Of a stretch of 64,000 nt of DNA, positions 46,447 to 54,560 are shown piece after piece. This stretch comes from Pedobacter sp. MC2016-15 (GTDB lineage: Bacteria > Bacteroidota > Bacteroidia > Sphingobacteriales > Sphingobacteriaceae). The notes below the pieces were generated by a model that was not told the DNA's origin, ran no database searches, and was given only the letters and a program-made list of their open reading frames with translations. The stretch's first letter is position 1, and the number at the start of each line of letters is the position of its first letter. The translations under genes and the position numbers were made by a program. The stretch lies in NCBI RefSeq assembly GCF_026239695.1, contig NZ_JAPIVS010000002.1, positions 372,001-436,000 on the forward strand, given 5' to 3'.

Positions 46447-48603
46447 TTATTTTAGCAACTCATCCGGTACCGCTTTCTCCAGTAAGTTCTGATAATAAAA
46501 CCTTGCACGCTCCGTAAAGTCATGCTTGCCTTTTACCGTAGCGCTCCAGCCATGTCTTCCTCCCGGATAGATCATCAGCTCAAAATGTTTATTTGCATCC
46601 TCCATCTTATTGATGAACTGTATGGTATTCTGCATATGTACGTTGTCGTCCATATCAGCATGCATGATACGCAGCAAGCCTTTGTACTGATCCACATAGG
46701 TCAATACAGAAGCATTTTTGTATCCTTCAGGATTCTCCTGCGGGGTGTCCATAAATCTTTCAGTGTAGGCAGAATCGTATAATTCCCAGCTCGTCACCGG
46801 TGCTCCTGCATAGCCAAAGTCAAAATAATCTGCGCCGTAAGTCAGGGCCATGCTGGTCATATAACCGCCATAGCTATGTCCTGTAATCAGCAACTTTTTT
46901 TGATTTACCCACGACTTCGATTTCAGCCATTTTGCTGCGGTGATATAATCTTTCATCTCCCATTTACCCAGGTTGCGGTGCATCAAAGCCACGCCTTCCT
47001 TGCCAAACTGCCCCGAAGCACGGTGGTCTACAGAGATCTGGATGATGCCCTCATTGGCCCACCACTGGTTGGCTGTTCCTTTCCAGGTGTTGGTAACAGT
47101 ACCCGCATCCGGGCCGCCATACATACTGAAAACTACAGGATATGTTTTTGTCTGGTCAAAATCTACCGGATAGGTAATTACCGCCGGCAGATTATAGCCA
47201 TCATCGGTAGGGATCGTGATCATTTCCGTCTTGCCAATGTTATAGCTGGCAAAACCTGCCGACTTACTATCGGCAATCTCTTTGATCACCTTTCCAGTGT
47301 TGTCCAGCAAGGTCTGCTTAACAGGTGTAGTCACATTGGAATAGGTCGTAATGAAATATTTTCCCGTAGGCGAGATCTTCACCTGGTGACTGTACTCTCC
47401 AAATGTCAGTCTTTTTAATCCTTTACCATTATAGTTTACGCGATATAGGTCTGTCCGTGTTGAAGCTTCCTTGCGCGCCGTGAAATAAACCACTTTATTT
47501 TTCTCATCTACCTGCAGGAGGTTCGTCACCTGCCATTTTCCGCTGGTCAGCGGATTCAGTAACTTTCCGTCAAGCGTATACAGGTAGTAGTGTGCCCAGC
47601 CAGTTTTATCACTTTTCAGGATATAATGTTTTTTATCCTCCAGGTAAGTGATGCGGCCATCATAATCCAGGTCTACCCATGAAGGCTGTTTCTCATCATA
47701 GATTTCCTTTTTGGCACCTGTTTCAGGTTTTACCGTGTAGAACTTCAGGTTATCCTGTCCGCGGTTCATCCATTGCACCATCAGGCTGCTGCCGTCAAAG
47801 CTCCAGTAGGGCGTACCAAAATACTGATCGTCCTTTTCATTGAAATCCGCCCATACCACTGCTCCGCCGGCAGCAGGCACAAAGCCGATCTTCACTTCGG
47901 GGTTTGGATCACCAGCCTTTGGGTAACGTGTTTTTTCAGTATATCCATGCTGACCGGTAGAGCCGTAGATGGGGAACATCGGCACCTTGGTGTCATCAAA
48001 CCTCATGAAAGCAAGGTGTTTACTGTCCGGAGCCCACCAGAAAGCTTTGTATTTGGTAGGACGGCCGAGGATCTCCTCAAAGTATACCCATGAAGAATAT
48101 CCGTTATAGATCACATCTGTTGCATCTGTAGTATATCTGATTTCCTTGCCCGAAGCCACTTCTACCGCATACAGGTCGCTGTTTCGTGTAAAAGCCACAT
48201 ATTTTCCGTCCGGAGAAAGGGTTGGGTTTTTCTCCTCGGCAGTGTCGGTAGTTAATTTCTTAGGCTCATCCTTTCCGTACTGGATATACACATCTTTGTC
48301 CTTCACCATCACATTTACATTGCTTTTTGGTGGTGGAGTGTAGGCCTTACGTTCGCCGCTGCGGATGTCCACAGCGTACATCTGCTGTGAGCCCGGGCTT
48401 GTTTCGATATAATGGCTGTCATCACTCCAGCCAGAGATTACGCCAATGGTTTTGCTGAGCGAGGGCACTTTGCCCTGAGTTTGCTGGAAGGTTAATCGTT
48501 GCTGGGCATGAGCTGTAATGCCTGTACCCGCCATCAACGCGAAACTGGCAGTTAATGTTACAATCAGGCTGCTGCCTGAAGAGAGTGATTTAGAAAGCTT
48601 CAT
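46447..48603 (-). CDS. Dipeptidyl-peptidase IV-type S9 serine peptidase
   Basis: This is a 718-residue exported peptidase with a signal peptide (about 1-33). A beta-propeller domain (about 50-460) has repeats such as LSPDGKYVAFTRNSDLYAVE. The C-terminal alpha/beta-hydrolase has the nucleophile motif GHSYGGYMTSM, the Asp in HADMDDNVHMQN and the His in GGRHGW. It removes dipeptides (typically after Pro or Ala) from peptides in the periplasm. No operon partner is tight: ilvE ends 60 bases upstream with a hairpin between. Confidence 0.95.
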   Translation of the reverse strand: MKLSKSLSSGSSLIVTLTASFALMAGTGITAHAQQRLTFQQTQGKVPSLSKTIGVISGWSDDSHYIETSPGSQQMYAVDIRSGERKAYTPPPKSNVNVMVKDKDVYIQYGKDEPKKLTTDTAEEKNPTLSPDGKYVAFTRNSDLYAVEVASGKEIRYTTDATDVIYNGYSSWVYFEEILGRPTKYKAFWWAPDSKHLAFMRFDDTKVPMFPIYGSTGQHGYTEKTRYPKAGDPNPEVKIGFVPAAGGAVVWADFNEKDDQYFGTPYWSFDGSSLMVQWMNRGQDNLKFYTVKPETGAKKEIYDEKQPSWVDLDYDGRITYLEDKKHYILKSDKTGWAHYYLYTLDGKLLNPLTSGKWQVTNLLQVDEKNKVVYFTARKEASTRTDLYRVNYNGKGLKRLTFGEYSHQVKISPTGKYFITTYSNVTTPVKQTLLDNTGKVIKEIADSKSAGFASYNIGKTEMITIPTDDGYNLPAVITYPVDFDQTKTYPVVFSMYGGPDAGTVTNTWKGTANQWWANEGIIQISVDHRASGQFGKEGVALMHRNLGKWEMKDYITAAKWLKSKSWVNQKKLLITGHSYGGYMTSMALTYGADYFDFGYAGAPVTSWELYDSAYTERFMDTPQENPEGYKNASVLTYVDQYKGLLRIMHADMDDNVHMQNTIQFINKMEDANKHFELMIYPGGRHGWSATVKGKHDFTERARFYYQNLLEKAVPDELLK

Positions 48604-48609
48604 AATATA

Positions 48610-48637
48610 AAATTAAAGGCGCCCGTGTGGGGGCGCC
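48610..48637 (-). terminator. Terminator after ilvE
   Basis: A 7-bp GC-only stem GGCGCCC / GGGCGCC with a six-base loop is followed on the minus strand by TTTAATTTTA. It lies between the ilvE stop and the peptidase start. Confidence 0.7.
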
Positions 48638-48663
48638 TCGTATTGTCAATGTTTTATTGTGGG

Positions 48664-49728
48664 TTATACAATCCAGTTCCAGCCAAATTCATCGGCCGTA
48701 AGACCATAGCGGATCTCATTTAATTTTTTTGCGATCCCTGTAGAAATTGTACGTGTAGCAGGGTCAGTCAGCGGATAAGCTTTGCCTTCGTAGTTCATCT
48801 CATAGATCTGCGTAACCGTAGCCGCAGTACCTACTGCAAAAGCTTCGGTAAGACGTCCGCTTTCTGCGTATTCCAGCACCTCTTTGATCTCTACCCTTCT
48901 TTCCTCAACTTCATATCCAAGGCTCTTCGCCAGATGGATGATCGTATCCCTGGTGATACCATCGAGGATAGTTTCGCGTACTTCAGGCGTCAGGATTTTT
49001 CCGTCTACTACGAACATCAGGTTCGCTGCACCGGATTCTTCCACAAATCTGTGTTCTTTCGCGTCTGTCCAGATCAGCTGGTCAAAACCTTCTTCAAGCG
49101 CTTTGGTTGTAGGCAGCATCGCCATGGAGTAATTTCCACCGGTTTTTGCAGCACCCACACCACCGTCTACAGAGCGCGTGTACTTTGTCTCAATCTTCAC
49201 CTTCAGCGGCTTGCTGTAATAAGGAGCACTAGGGCTCATCAGGATCAGAAATTTATAGGTTGATGAAGGTCTCACGCCCAGAAAGGGGTCTGTAGCAAAC
49301 ATCGTTGGTCTGATATACAAAGAGTAGTTTTCGATATCCGGTACCCAGTCCCTGTCCACATCAATCAGTGCGGCAAGGCCCTGCATGAACACCTCTTCAG
49401 GAAGCGTAGCCATCGACATCCTTTCGGCAGATTTATTCAATCGTGCCCAGTTTTTGTCAGCTCTGAATACGCTCACGCTACCGTCAGCCTGTTTATAGGC
49501 TTTCATGCCTTCAAAAATCGTTTGTCCGTAATGAAGGGCAGAGATTGCCGGGCTCATTGGAATCGGGCCATAAGGCACAATCTCAAAGTTTGTCCATTCC
49601 CCATCAATATAATCGGCAACAAACATATGATCGGTAAAATACTTTCCAAAGGGCAGGTCGGTTTTATCCGTTTCAGCCAGTCTGGAATGTGCAGTTTTCG
49701 TGGTTTTTATGGTCAATGTCTCTATCAC
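48664..49728 (-). CDS. ilvE: Branched-chain amino acid aminotransferase
   Basis: This is a 354-residue class IV PLP aminotransferase for the last step of Val, Leu and Ile synthesis. The PLP lysine is in GAAKTGGNYS, and the phosphate-binding and substrate loops (YIRPTMFATDPFLGVRPS, GTAATVTQI) are typical of the longer BCAT2-like form. The start codon is GTG at 49728, placed about 19 nt after the predicted transcription start. Confidence 0.96.
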   Translation of the reverse strand: MIETLTIKTTKTAHSRLAETDKTDLPFGKYFTDHMFVADYIDGEWTNFEIVPYGPIPMSPAISALHYGQTIFEGMKAYKQADGSVSVFRADKNWARLNKSAERMSMATLPEEVFMQGLAALIDVDRDWVPDIENYSLYIRPTMFATDPFLGVRPSSTYKFLILMSPSAPYYSKPLKVKIETKYTRSVDGGVGAAKTGGNYSMAMLPTTKALEEGFDQLIWTDAKEHRFVEESGAANLMFVVDGKILTPEVRETILDGITRDTIIHLAKSLGYEVEERRVEIKEVLEYAESGRLTEAFAVGTAATVTQIYEMNYEGKAYPLTDPATRTISTGIAKKLNEIRYGLTADEFGWNWIV

Positions 49729-49750
49729 GGTCCTCGGTATTAGTTTTCTT

Positions 49751-49758
49751 CAAATTTA
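49751..49758 (-). promoter_or_regulatory. -7 promoter element of ilvE
   Basis: TAAATTTG on the minus strand matches TAnnTTTG exactly, 22 bases before the GTG start codon. No -33 TTTG at standard spacing was found. Confidence 0.55.
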
Positions 49759-49790
49759 GGAAAAATAATTTTCCTTAGCCAGTTTATTTT

Positions 49791-50750
49791 CTAAGAGTGG
49801 AGTGTTTTTAATACACTAATTACCCACGACTTACCCCATTCTTCCAGCTGGGTTTCTGTCCATAAAAAGGGATAGAAAATTCTTTTCTGAAAACGTGGCG
49901 GAAGATATTTCTGCCAGTTGGTGCCCCCCGTTGCGGCGATGTCTACGGGATCTCGTTCCAGGTATCTCACTGCAGATTTATAATGTGACAGCGGCCATTC
50001 CACATTGACAAACAGATCCAGCTTCCTCAGTTCTTCTGCCAGCAGCGTTACATCCTGTCCCTCAGCCAGCAGGCGATGGTACAGGGCAGAGAAATTAGTG
50101 TGTTCACGTTCCCTGATCAGCTGCATGAACTGTTCTGCATATTTGCTGATAAACTGCTTCAGCGTTAGTGTCTGTTTGCCACTGGCAAGCTCCGTGGCGC
50201 CAAACTTCCAGTAGATATGTTCAAATTTCTCTTCAATGCTGGCATTCGCCAGCTCGTCGCGACGGCTTTTATCTACCAGCCGGCTGAAGTCGGTCGCACA
50301 GATTTCTATCATGCGGTACTGGCCCGACTGAAAGCCGCTTGCCGGTAACAGGGACATCCTGAATTTAAGAAACTGCTCTTTCTCCATTCCGTTGACCATC
50401 ACTTCAAACGAACTCACCAGCGCATTGAAATACGCGTTGATCCGCTTGACGCGATCGGTAAAAAACTGTACGGTCAGTGCCGGATGTTCTGCAATTTGCT
50501 TACACTCATGCAGGCTGAGCTTAAAGTAAAGCTCAGTAATCTGGTGGTACATGATGAAGATCTCTTCATCAGGAAATGGCGTTTTAGGGCTTTGCAGGCT
50601 CAGCAGCGTATCCAGGTGGATATAATCCCAGTACGTGAGGAAGTCTGCATACAGCAGGCCGTCCAGGTAAGCCGCCATATCCTGACCCATAGCGGCATAT
50701 TTTTCCTGGAGTTTATCCAGCTTTTCTTTAATTTCAGGGGTAAGTTCCAT
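49791..50750 (-). CDS. kynA: Tryptophan 2,3-dioxygenase
   Basis: This is a 319-residue haem enzyme opening the indole ring of tryptophan, the first step of the kynurenine route. Family segments are YADFLTYWDYIHLDTLLSLQ, MYHQITELYFKLSLHE (active-site His region), FRMSLLPASGFQSGQYR and, near the end, GGTNWQKYLPPRF. It starts seven bases after the SerB-SerA chimera ends, so the two are co-transcribed. No other kynurenine gene is in the window. Confidence 0.93.
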   Translation of the reverse strand: MELTPEIKEKLDKLQEKYAAMGQDMAAYLDGLLYADFLTYWDYIHLDTLLSLQSPKTPFPDEEIFIMYHQITELYFKLSLHECKQIAEHPALTVQFFTDRVKRINAYFNALVSSFEVMVNGMEKEQFLKFRMSLLPASGFQSGQYRMIEICATDFSRLVDKSRRDELANASIEEKFEHIYWKFGATELASGKQTLTLKQFISKYAEQFMQLIREREHTNFSALYHRLLAEGQDVTLLAEELRKLDLFVNVEWPLSHYKSAVRYLERDPVDIAATGGTNWQKYLPPRFQKRIFYPFLWTETQLEEWGKSWVISVLKTLHS

Positions 50751-50757
50751 GGTAGTG

Positions 50758-52056
50758 CTAATAGAGTACTCTGAATTTTATAGTGTGTTCAATTTTCTTT
50801 AGGGCTTTAAAAACATCTTTATCGTATTCTGCATTGATATCCGTGATCGCATAACCGATCGTCGTATTGGTCATCAGGAACTGACCCACAATGTTGATGC
50901 TGTGTTTGGCAAAAACAGTGTTGATCTGCGCCATAATCCCCGGCACGTTATGGTGTACGTGGATCAGACGGTGGCTCTGGTTAAACCTCGGCAGCTGCAG
51001 GTTCGGGAAATTACTGCTCAGGTAAGTAGTTCCTGTGTTCATAAAGTCCATCATCCGCTTAGGGATAAAATTACTGTTCCTCGGGTTATGCTTTGGATCT
51101 TCAAAGATCACGATACCCATATCGGTACAAGTCTTCATATCCAGGTAGTTTTTACCGTTACCCAGATAGCCCACCGTTTTCAGTTTTACCGCAAGCTTTA
51201 ACTTTTCCGGGTCCATTTTTTCCCCATCCGCCAGCAGTACCATATGTACATCTTTTACGTATTTATCCTCAAAGGTGGATTTATGACGGATAGAAAAACC
51301 ATCTTTTTTTAGCAGCGTGATACTTTCTGCCGGCACTTCACCGATCACCAGGCAGAGGATTCGGTTCCGCGGGTAGGAGATTGCCCTTGGCAGGTTGTTC
51401 ACATAGAGAAATTCATCAAAACTCGGCGTAACATGGTCTGCGCGGCTGACGATGCTGTCTCTGGAAATGTTTTCTGTAAAGGCATAGAACTTCTTGATCA
51501 TGCCGCTTTCGCGAAGCTGGAAATCAGAATATCCGTCGCCGATCCCATAGAGGTCGCCCTCCAGGTCAAGCTGCTGCATCAGTTTTACCTTGCCACCCTC
51601 TTCGCTCAGCGGGTTGGCGTGGTCGTAATCTATGATTTTGCCATCTCCTGTAGTCACAAAAGTATTGGCGTAAATATTTTCTTTTTTGATGTGGTACTGG
51701 CTCACTACCGGAGTGATAAATTCCTTAAAACCGCCAGAAACGATCAGCACCTGATCGGCATGTTTTTTAAAGAAGGCCGCATTGCGGGAAAATGAGCTGG
51801 AAACTTTCTTTTTTAAAGTTTTGATCAGTTGTTTAAGATGCTCTTCAGAAGCTTCAAGCAGTTTTACACGCTGTGCCAGACTTTCACTGAATGACAGTTT
51901 ACCCTCCATGGCCAGGTTGGTAAGGTCTTCAATTTTCTGGAAGATCGCCTCCTTGTCCGGGTGTTTACTCAAAGAAATCCGTGCAAGCTCATCCAATGCT
52001 TCCACTTGTGTAAAGGTACTGTCGAAATCAATAATGTAAATGTTCTTCTGCTTCAT
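50758..52056 (-). CDS. Phosphoserine phosphatase fused to a SerA-derived regulatory part
   Basis: This is a 432-residue chimera. Residues 1-215 are a HAD-type SerB phosphatase: DFDST with nucleophile Asp10 and Asp12, IVSGGFKEFI (motif II) and GIGDGYSDFQL (motif III/IV). Residues about 231-330 resemble the N-terminal half of the substrate-binding domain of 3-phosphoglycerate dehydrogenase (LCLVIGEVPAES, LGNGKNYLDM, GIVIFEDPKHNPRNSNF). Residues about 331-356 (MMDFMNTGTTYLSSNFPNLQLP) match the end of the SerA catalytic part, and 360-432 match the SerA ACT domain (RLIHVHHNVPGIMAQINTVFA). The NAD-binding domain in between is missing. It probably makes serine under serine feedback through the ACT domain, but cannot be a dehydrogenase. 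Confidence 0.87.
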   Translation of the reverse strand: MKQKNIYIIDFDSTFTQVEALDELARISLSKHPDKEAIFQKIEDLTNLAMEGKLSFSESLAQRVKLLEASEEHLKQLIKTLKKKVSSSFSRNAAFFKKHADQVLIVSGGFKEFITPVVSQYHIKKENIYANTFVTTGDGKIIDYDHANPLSEEGGKVKLMQQLDLEGDLYGIGDGYSDFQLRESGMIKKFYAFTENISRDSIVSRADHVTPSFDEFLYVNNLPRAISYPRNRILCLVIGEVPAESITLLKKDGFSIRHKSTFEDKYVKDVHMVLLADGEKMDPEKLKLAVKLKTVGYLGNGKNYLDMKTCTDMGIVIFEDPKHNPRNSNFIPKRMMDFMNTGTTYLSSNFPNLQLPRFNQSHRLIHVHHNVPGIMAQINTVFAKHSINIVGQFLMTNTTIGYAITDINAEYDKDVFKALKKIEHTIKFRVLY

Positions 52057-52057
52057 C

Positions 52058-53026
52058 TTAGTTTTTAATTAAACCTGCACACACTTCCTTGATGCTTTCA
52101 TGCAGGGGCTTAAAGGTAATACCTGTAGTATTTTTGATTTTTTCGTTGCTGTAGAGACTGATGTTCATGCTGCTGCGTGCCGCATCGCTGGTAAGTCCCG
52201 GTGCTTTTCCCGTAAGAAGAGAACGGACTTTCTCTGCGCGCCATGCCAGACCCAGCATCCATGGAGCCGCTTCTTTAGCAGGTGCTTTTACGCCAAAACC
52301 TGCTGCAATTTCTGAAAAAAACTGTTTATAGTGGTAGTTCTCTGCCGATATGGTAAATCTTTCGCCGCTAACCGGGCTTTCCATCAGTGTGATCATGCTT
52401 TTTGCCACATCACTCACATCCACGAGGCCGGTAGCGCCGGAGGTGTAATAGCTGAGGCCGTTCTTCACCAGCTTGAAAATCGCTCCGCTGCCGGTGTAAC
52501 CTGCGTTGGCACCGATCATCACGGATGGGTTCACAATTACAGCGTCCAGTCCTTCGGCAATTGCACGCCAGACTTCCATTTCGCCTTCATATTTCGAGAT
52601 GGCGTAGGAATGTACTTTAGGATCATATTCCCAGTAGTCGTCCTCCGTAATCTGCATCCCTTTTTTGGCTTCGCCCAGTGCTGCAACGGAACTTACATGG
52701 AGTAGCTTTGCCCCATAATGTGCGCACAGATTGGCAATATTACTGGTTCCTTCGATGTTGATTTTTAGTAATTTCGCTTTGTCGGCCGGATTGAAAGAAA
52801 CGAGCGCAGCACAATGATATACCTGCGTAATTCCCTCAAAAGCATCTTCCAGTGCCGCGAGGTCATTGATGTCTGTGACCAGCCATTCTACCAGTGGATT
52901 ATCTCTGATGGACACCGGAATGAGAGAATCTGCCCGCTTTAATGCCCGTAATTTTCTTCCCTGCCGCGTCAGCTGATCAATCAGCTCAGATCCTAAAAAA
53001 CCTGTGGCGCCGGTAACTAAAATCAT
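52058..53026 (-). CDS. NAD-dependent epimerase/dehydratase family protein
   Basis: This is a 322-residue extended short-chain dehydrogenase starting MILVTGATGFLGSELID with the Rossmann motif GATGFLG. The catalytic Tyr/Lys pair is in YAISKYEGE. It resembles dihydroflavonol-4-reductase-like NAD(P) oxidoreductases; the substrate is unknown. The frame is open upstream to 53089, but the -7 element at 53063-53070 lies in that extension and the family N-terminus begins at 53026. It heads the operon with the SerB-SerA chimera (one base after its stop) and kynA. Confidence 0.88.
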   Translation of the reverse strand: MILVTGATGFLGSELIDQLTRQGRKLRALKRADSLIPVSIRDNPLVEWLVTDINDLAALEDAFEGITQVYHCAALVSFNPADKAKLLKINIEGTSNIANLCAHYGAKLLHVSSVAALGEAKKGMQITEDDYWEYDPKVHSYAISKYEGEMEVWRAIAEGLDAVIVNPSVMIGANAGYTGSGAIFKLVKNGLSYYTSGATGLVDVSDVAKSMITLMESPVSGERFTISAENYHYKQFFSEIAAGFGVKAPAKEAAPWMLGLAWRAEKVRSLLTGKAPGLTSDAARSSMNISLYSNEKIKNTTGITFKPLHESIKEVCAGLIKN

Positions 53027-53062
53027 TTCATTTTTTTTAGGATGTTCATTAATATGTGGTCT

Positions 53063-53070
53063 CAAAAATA
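53063..53070 (-). promoter_or_regulatory. -7 promoter element of the epimerase operon
   Basis: TATTTTTG on the minus strand matches TAnnTTTG exactly, 36 bases before ATG 53026. It supports that start over the longer frame. Confidence 0.6.
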
Positions 53071-53099
53071 GATATTTGACAGCATACATTATATCAATT

Positions 53100-54287
53100 A
53101 TGTCATTATCCGATTTTTTCTCCCCTTTAATTCCCGAAAAATTTACACCTAAACAGGGATTTTATACCAGTCAGCTGGGATTAAAGGCTAGATTTTATAC
53201 TGATAAATTTCCCGAACTCGGGGATGAAGAATATGATATTGCGATTTTCGGGGTAAAGGACGACCGTGCTGCGGTGAATAACAACGGCTGTTCATTGGGA
53301 CCGGATTACTTCAGAGAGCAGTTCTACCTGCTGAATGAAGGCGCTTTTGAAAGCAGGATCATCGATCTGGGAAATATCATTGCGGGGGAGACCATCGCGG
53401 ATACCTACGTGGCACTGAAAACGGTAGTCACAGAACTGATCAAACTCAATATTATTCCCGTAATTATCGGTGGCGGACAGGATCTTACCTACGCACAGTA
53501 TATGGCATACGAGAGCCTGGAGCAGAAAGTAGACCTGGTGGTGGTCGACAATAAGTTTGATCTGGACGAGGACGACTATGACGAAGCGAGCATCGCTACT
53601 CAGTCGAACAGCTACCTGAACAAGATATTTTTACACCAGCCCAATTACCTGTTTAACTTTAGCAATGTAGGCTACCAGACCTATTTTGTGAACCAGGACA
53701 GCCTGAAGGTGATGAACAAGTTATATTTTGATGTGCACCGCCTTGGAGAATTTCTCAATGAGATCAGCTCTGTAGAACCGGTCATGAGAAACGCCAATAT
53801 GGTGAGTTTCGACCTGTCGGCTATCCGCTCTTCTGATGCCCCTGCCAATGGCAATACGGGTCCTAATGGCTTTTATGGCGAGCAGGCCTGTAAGATTGCC
53901 CATTATGCAGGGTTGAATGATAAATTGACATCTATCGGTTTTTATGAGTTTAACCCGGCATTTGACAACAGCAGCCAGACGGCGATGCTGCTGGCACAAA
54001 TGGTGTGGTACTTCGTCGATGGTTTTTATAACAGGAAAAAGGATTTCCCATTAAATCCCAAATCACAGTACCTGATTTACCGCGCCAGTCTGAAAGATGG
54101 CTCAGGAGAAATGCTTTTTGTGAAAAGCAAGAAGTCTGACCGCTGGTGGATGCAGGTGCCTTACCCTTCAGGGGTATCTAAAAATGAACGTTACCACCTT
54201 GTTCCCTGCCGCTATGAAGATTATACCATAGCTGTGGATGGGGAGATGCCTGATCTATGGTGGAGAACTTATCAGAAGTTGCTGTAA
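53100..54287 (+). CDS. Ureohydrolase-fold (arginase/formimidoylglutamase-like) protein with altered metal site
   Basis: This is a 395-residue protein starting MSLSDFFSPLIPEKF; the in-frame ATG at 53004 overlaps the divergent gene and is rejected. The fold signatures are recognisable but changed: GGGQD at 124-128 where arginases have GG(D/G)H; D150-N-K152-F-D154 where DAHxD is expected; and S236-F-D238-L-S240 where SFDxD is expected. Three of six manganese ligands are therefore replaced (His to Gln127, His to Lys152, Asp to Ser240). It may be a non-catalytic homologue or use another chemistry. Database labels such as formimidoylglutamase should be treated with care. It converges on purD across a palindromic region. 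Confidence 0.8.
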   Translation: MSLSDFFSPLIPEKFTPKQGFYTSQLGLKARFYTDKFPELGDEEYDIAIFGVKDDRAAVNNNGCSLGPDYFREQFYLLNEGAFESRIIDLGNIIAGETIADTYVALKTVVTELIKLNIIPVIIGGGQDLTYAQYMAYESLEQKVDLVVVDNKFDLDEDDYDEASIATQSNSYLNKIFLHQPNYLFNFSNVGYQTYFVNQDSLKVMNKLYFDVHRLGEFLNEISSVEPVMRNANMVSFDLSAIRSSDAPANGNTGPNGFYGEQACKIAHYAGLNDKLTSIGFYEFNPAFDNSSQTAMLLAQMVWYFVDGFYNRKKDFPLNPKSQYLIYRASLKDGSGEMLFVKSKKSDRWWMQVPYPSGVSKNERYHLVPCRYEDYTIAVDGEMPDLWWRTYQKLL

Positions 54288-54560
54288 GGCCTATACACTG
54301 TTCGTATTTCGTTCGTATACTGTTCGTGGTCAAGCTATAGTTTGACTATGGCTGAACTATACTTGCACTATACCATGTTTACCCCAGGTGTACCTCAACT
54401 TTACGCTAACTTTACCCCTTGTTTACCCTTTGGGTAAAGTTATGGTGAAGTTGGAGTAGAGATGGGGTAAACATGGTATAGCTCAGGCATAGTTGAAGTA
54501 TAGGCTAACCATAGCTTTACCCATAACAAACTACGAACAGTGTACGAAGAGTACACGATG
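54288..54560. repeat. Nested long inverted repeat between convergent genes
   Basis: The region is built from short recurring words (GTTCGTA, ACTATA, GTTTACCC) and folds on itself. Outer arms TACACTGTTCGTA (54294-54306) and TACGAACAGTGTA (54532-54544) are exact reverse complements. So are an inner pair of 18 bp (54368-54385 starting CTATACCATG, and 54464-54481) and a central pair AACTTTACCC (54408-54417) / GGGTAAAGTT (54432-54441). Inner and central pairs share almost the same centre near 54424.5; the outer pair is offset by about five bases. No gene is seen. It may be a MITE-like or REP-like element, or a bidirectional terminator. Confidence 0.85.
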
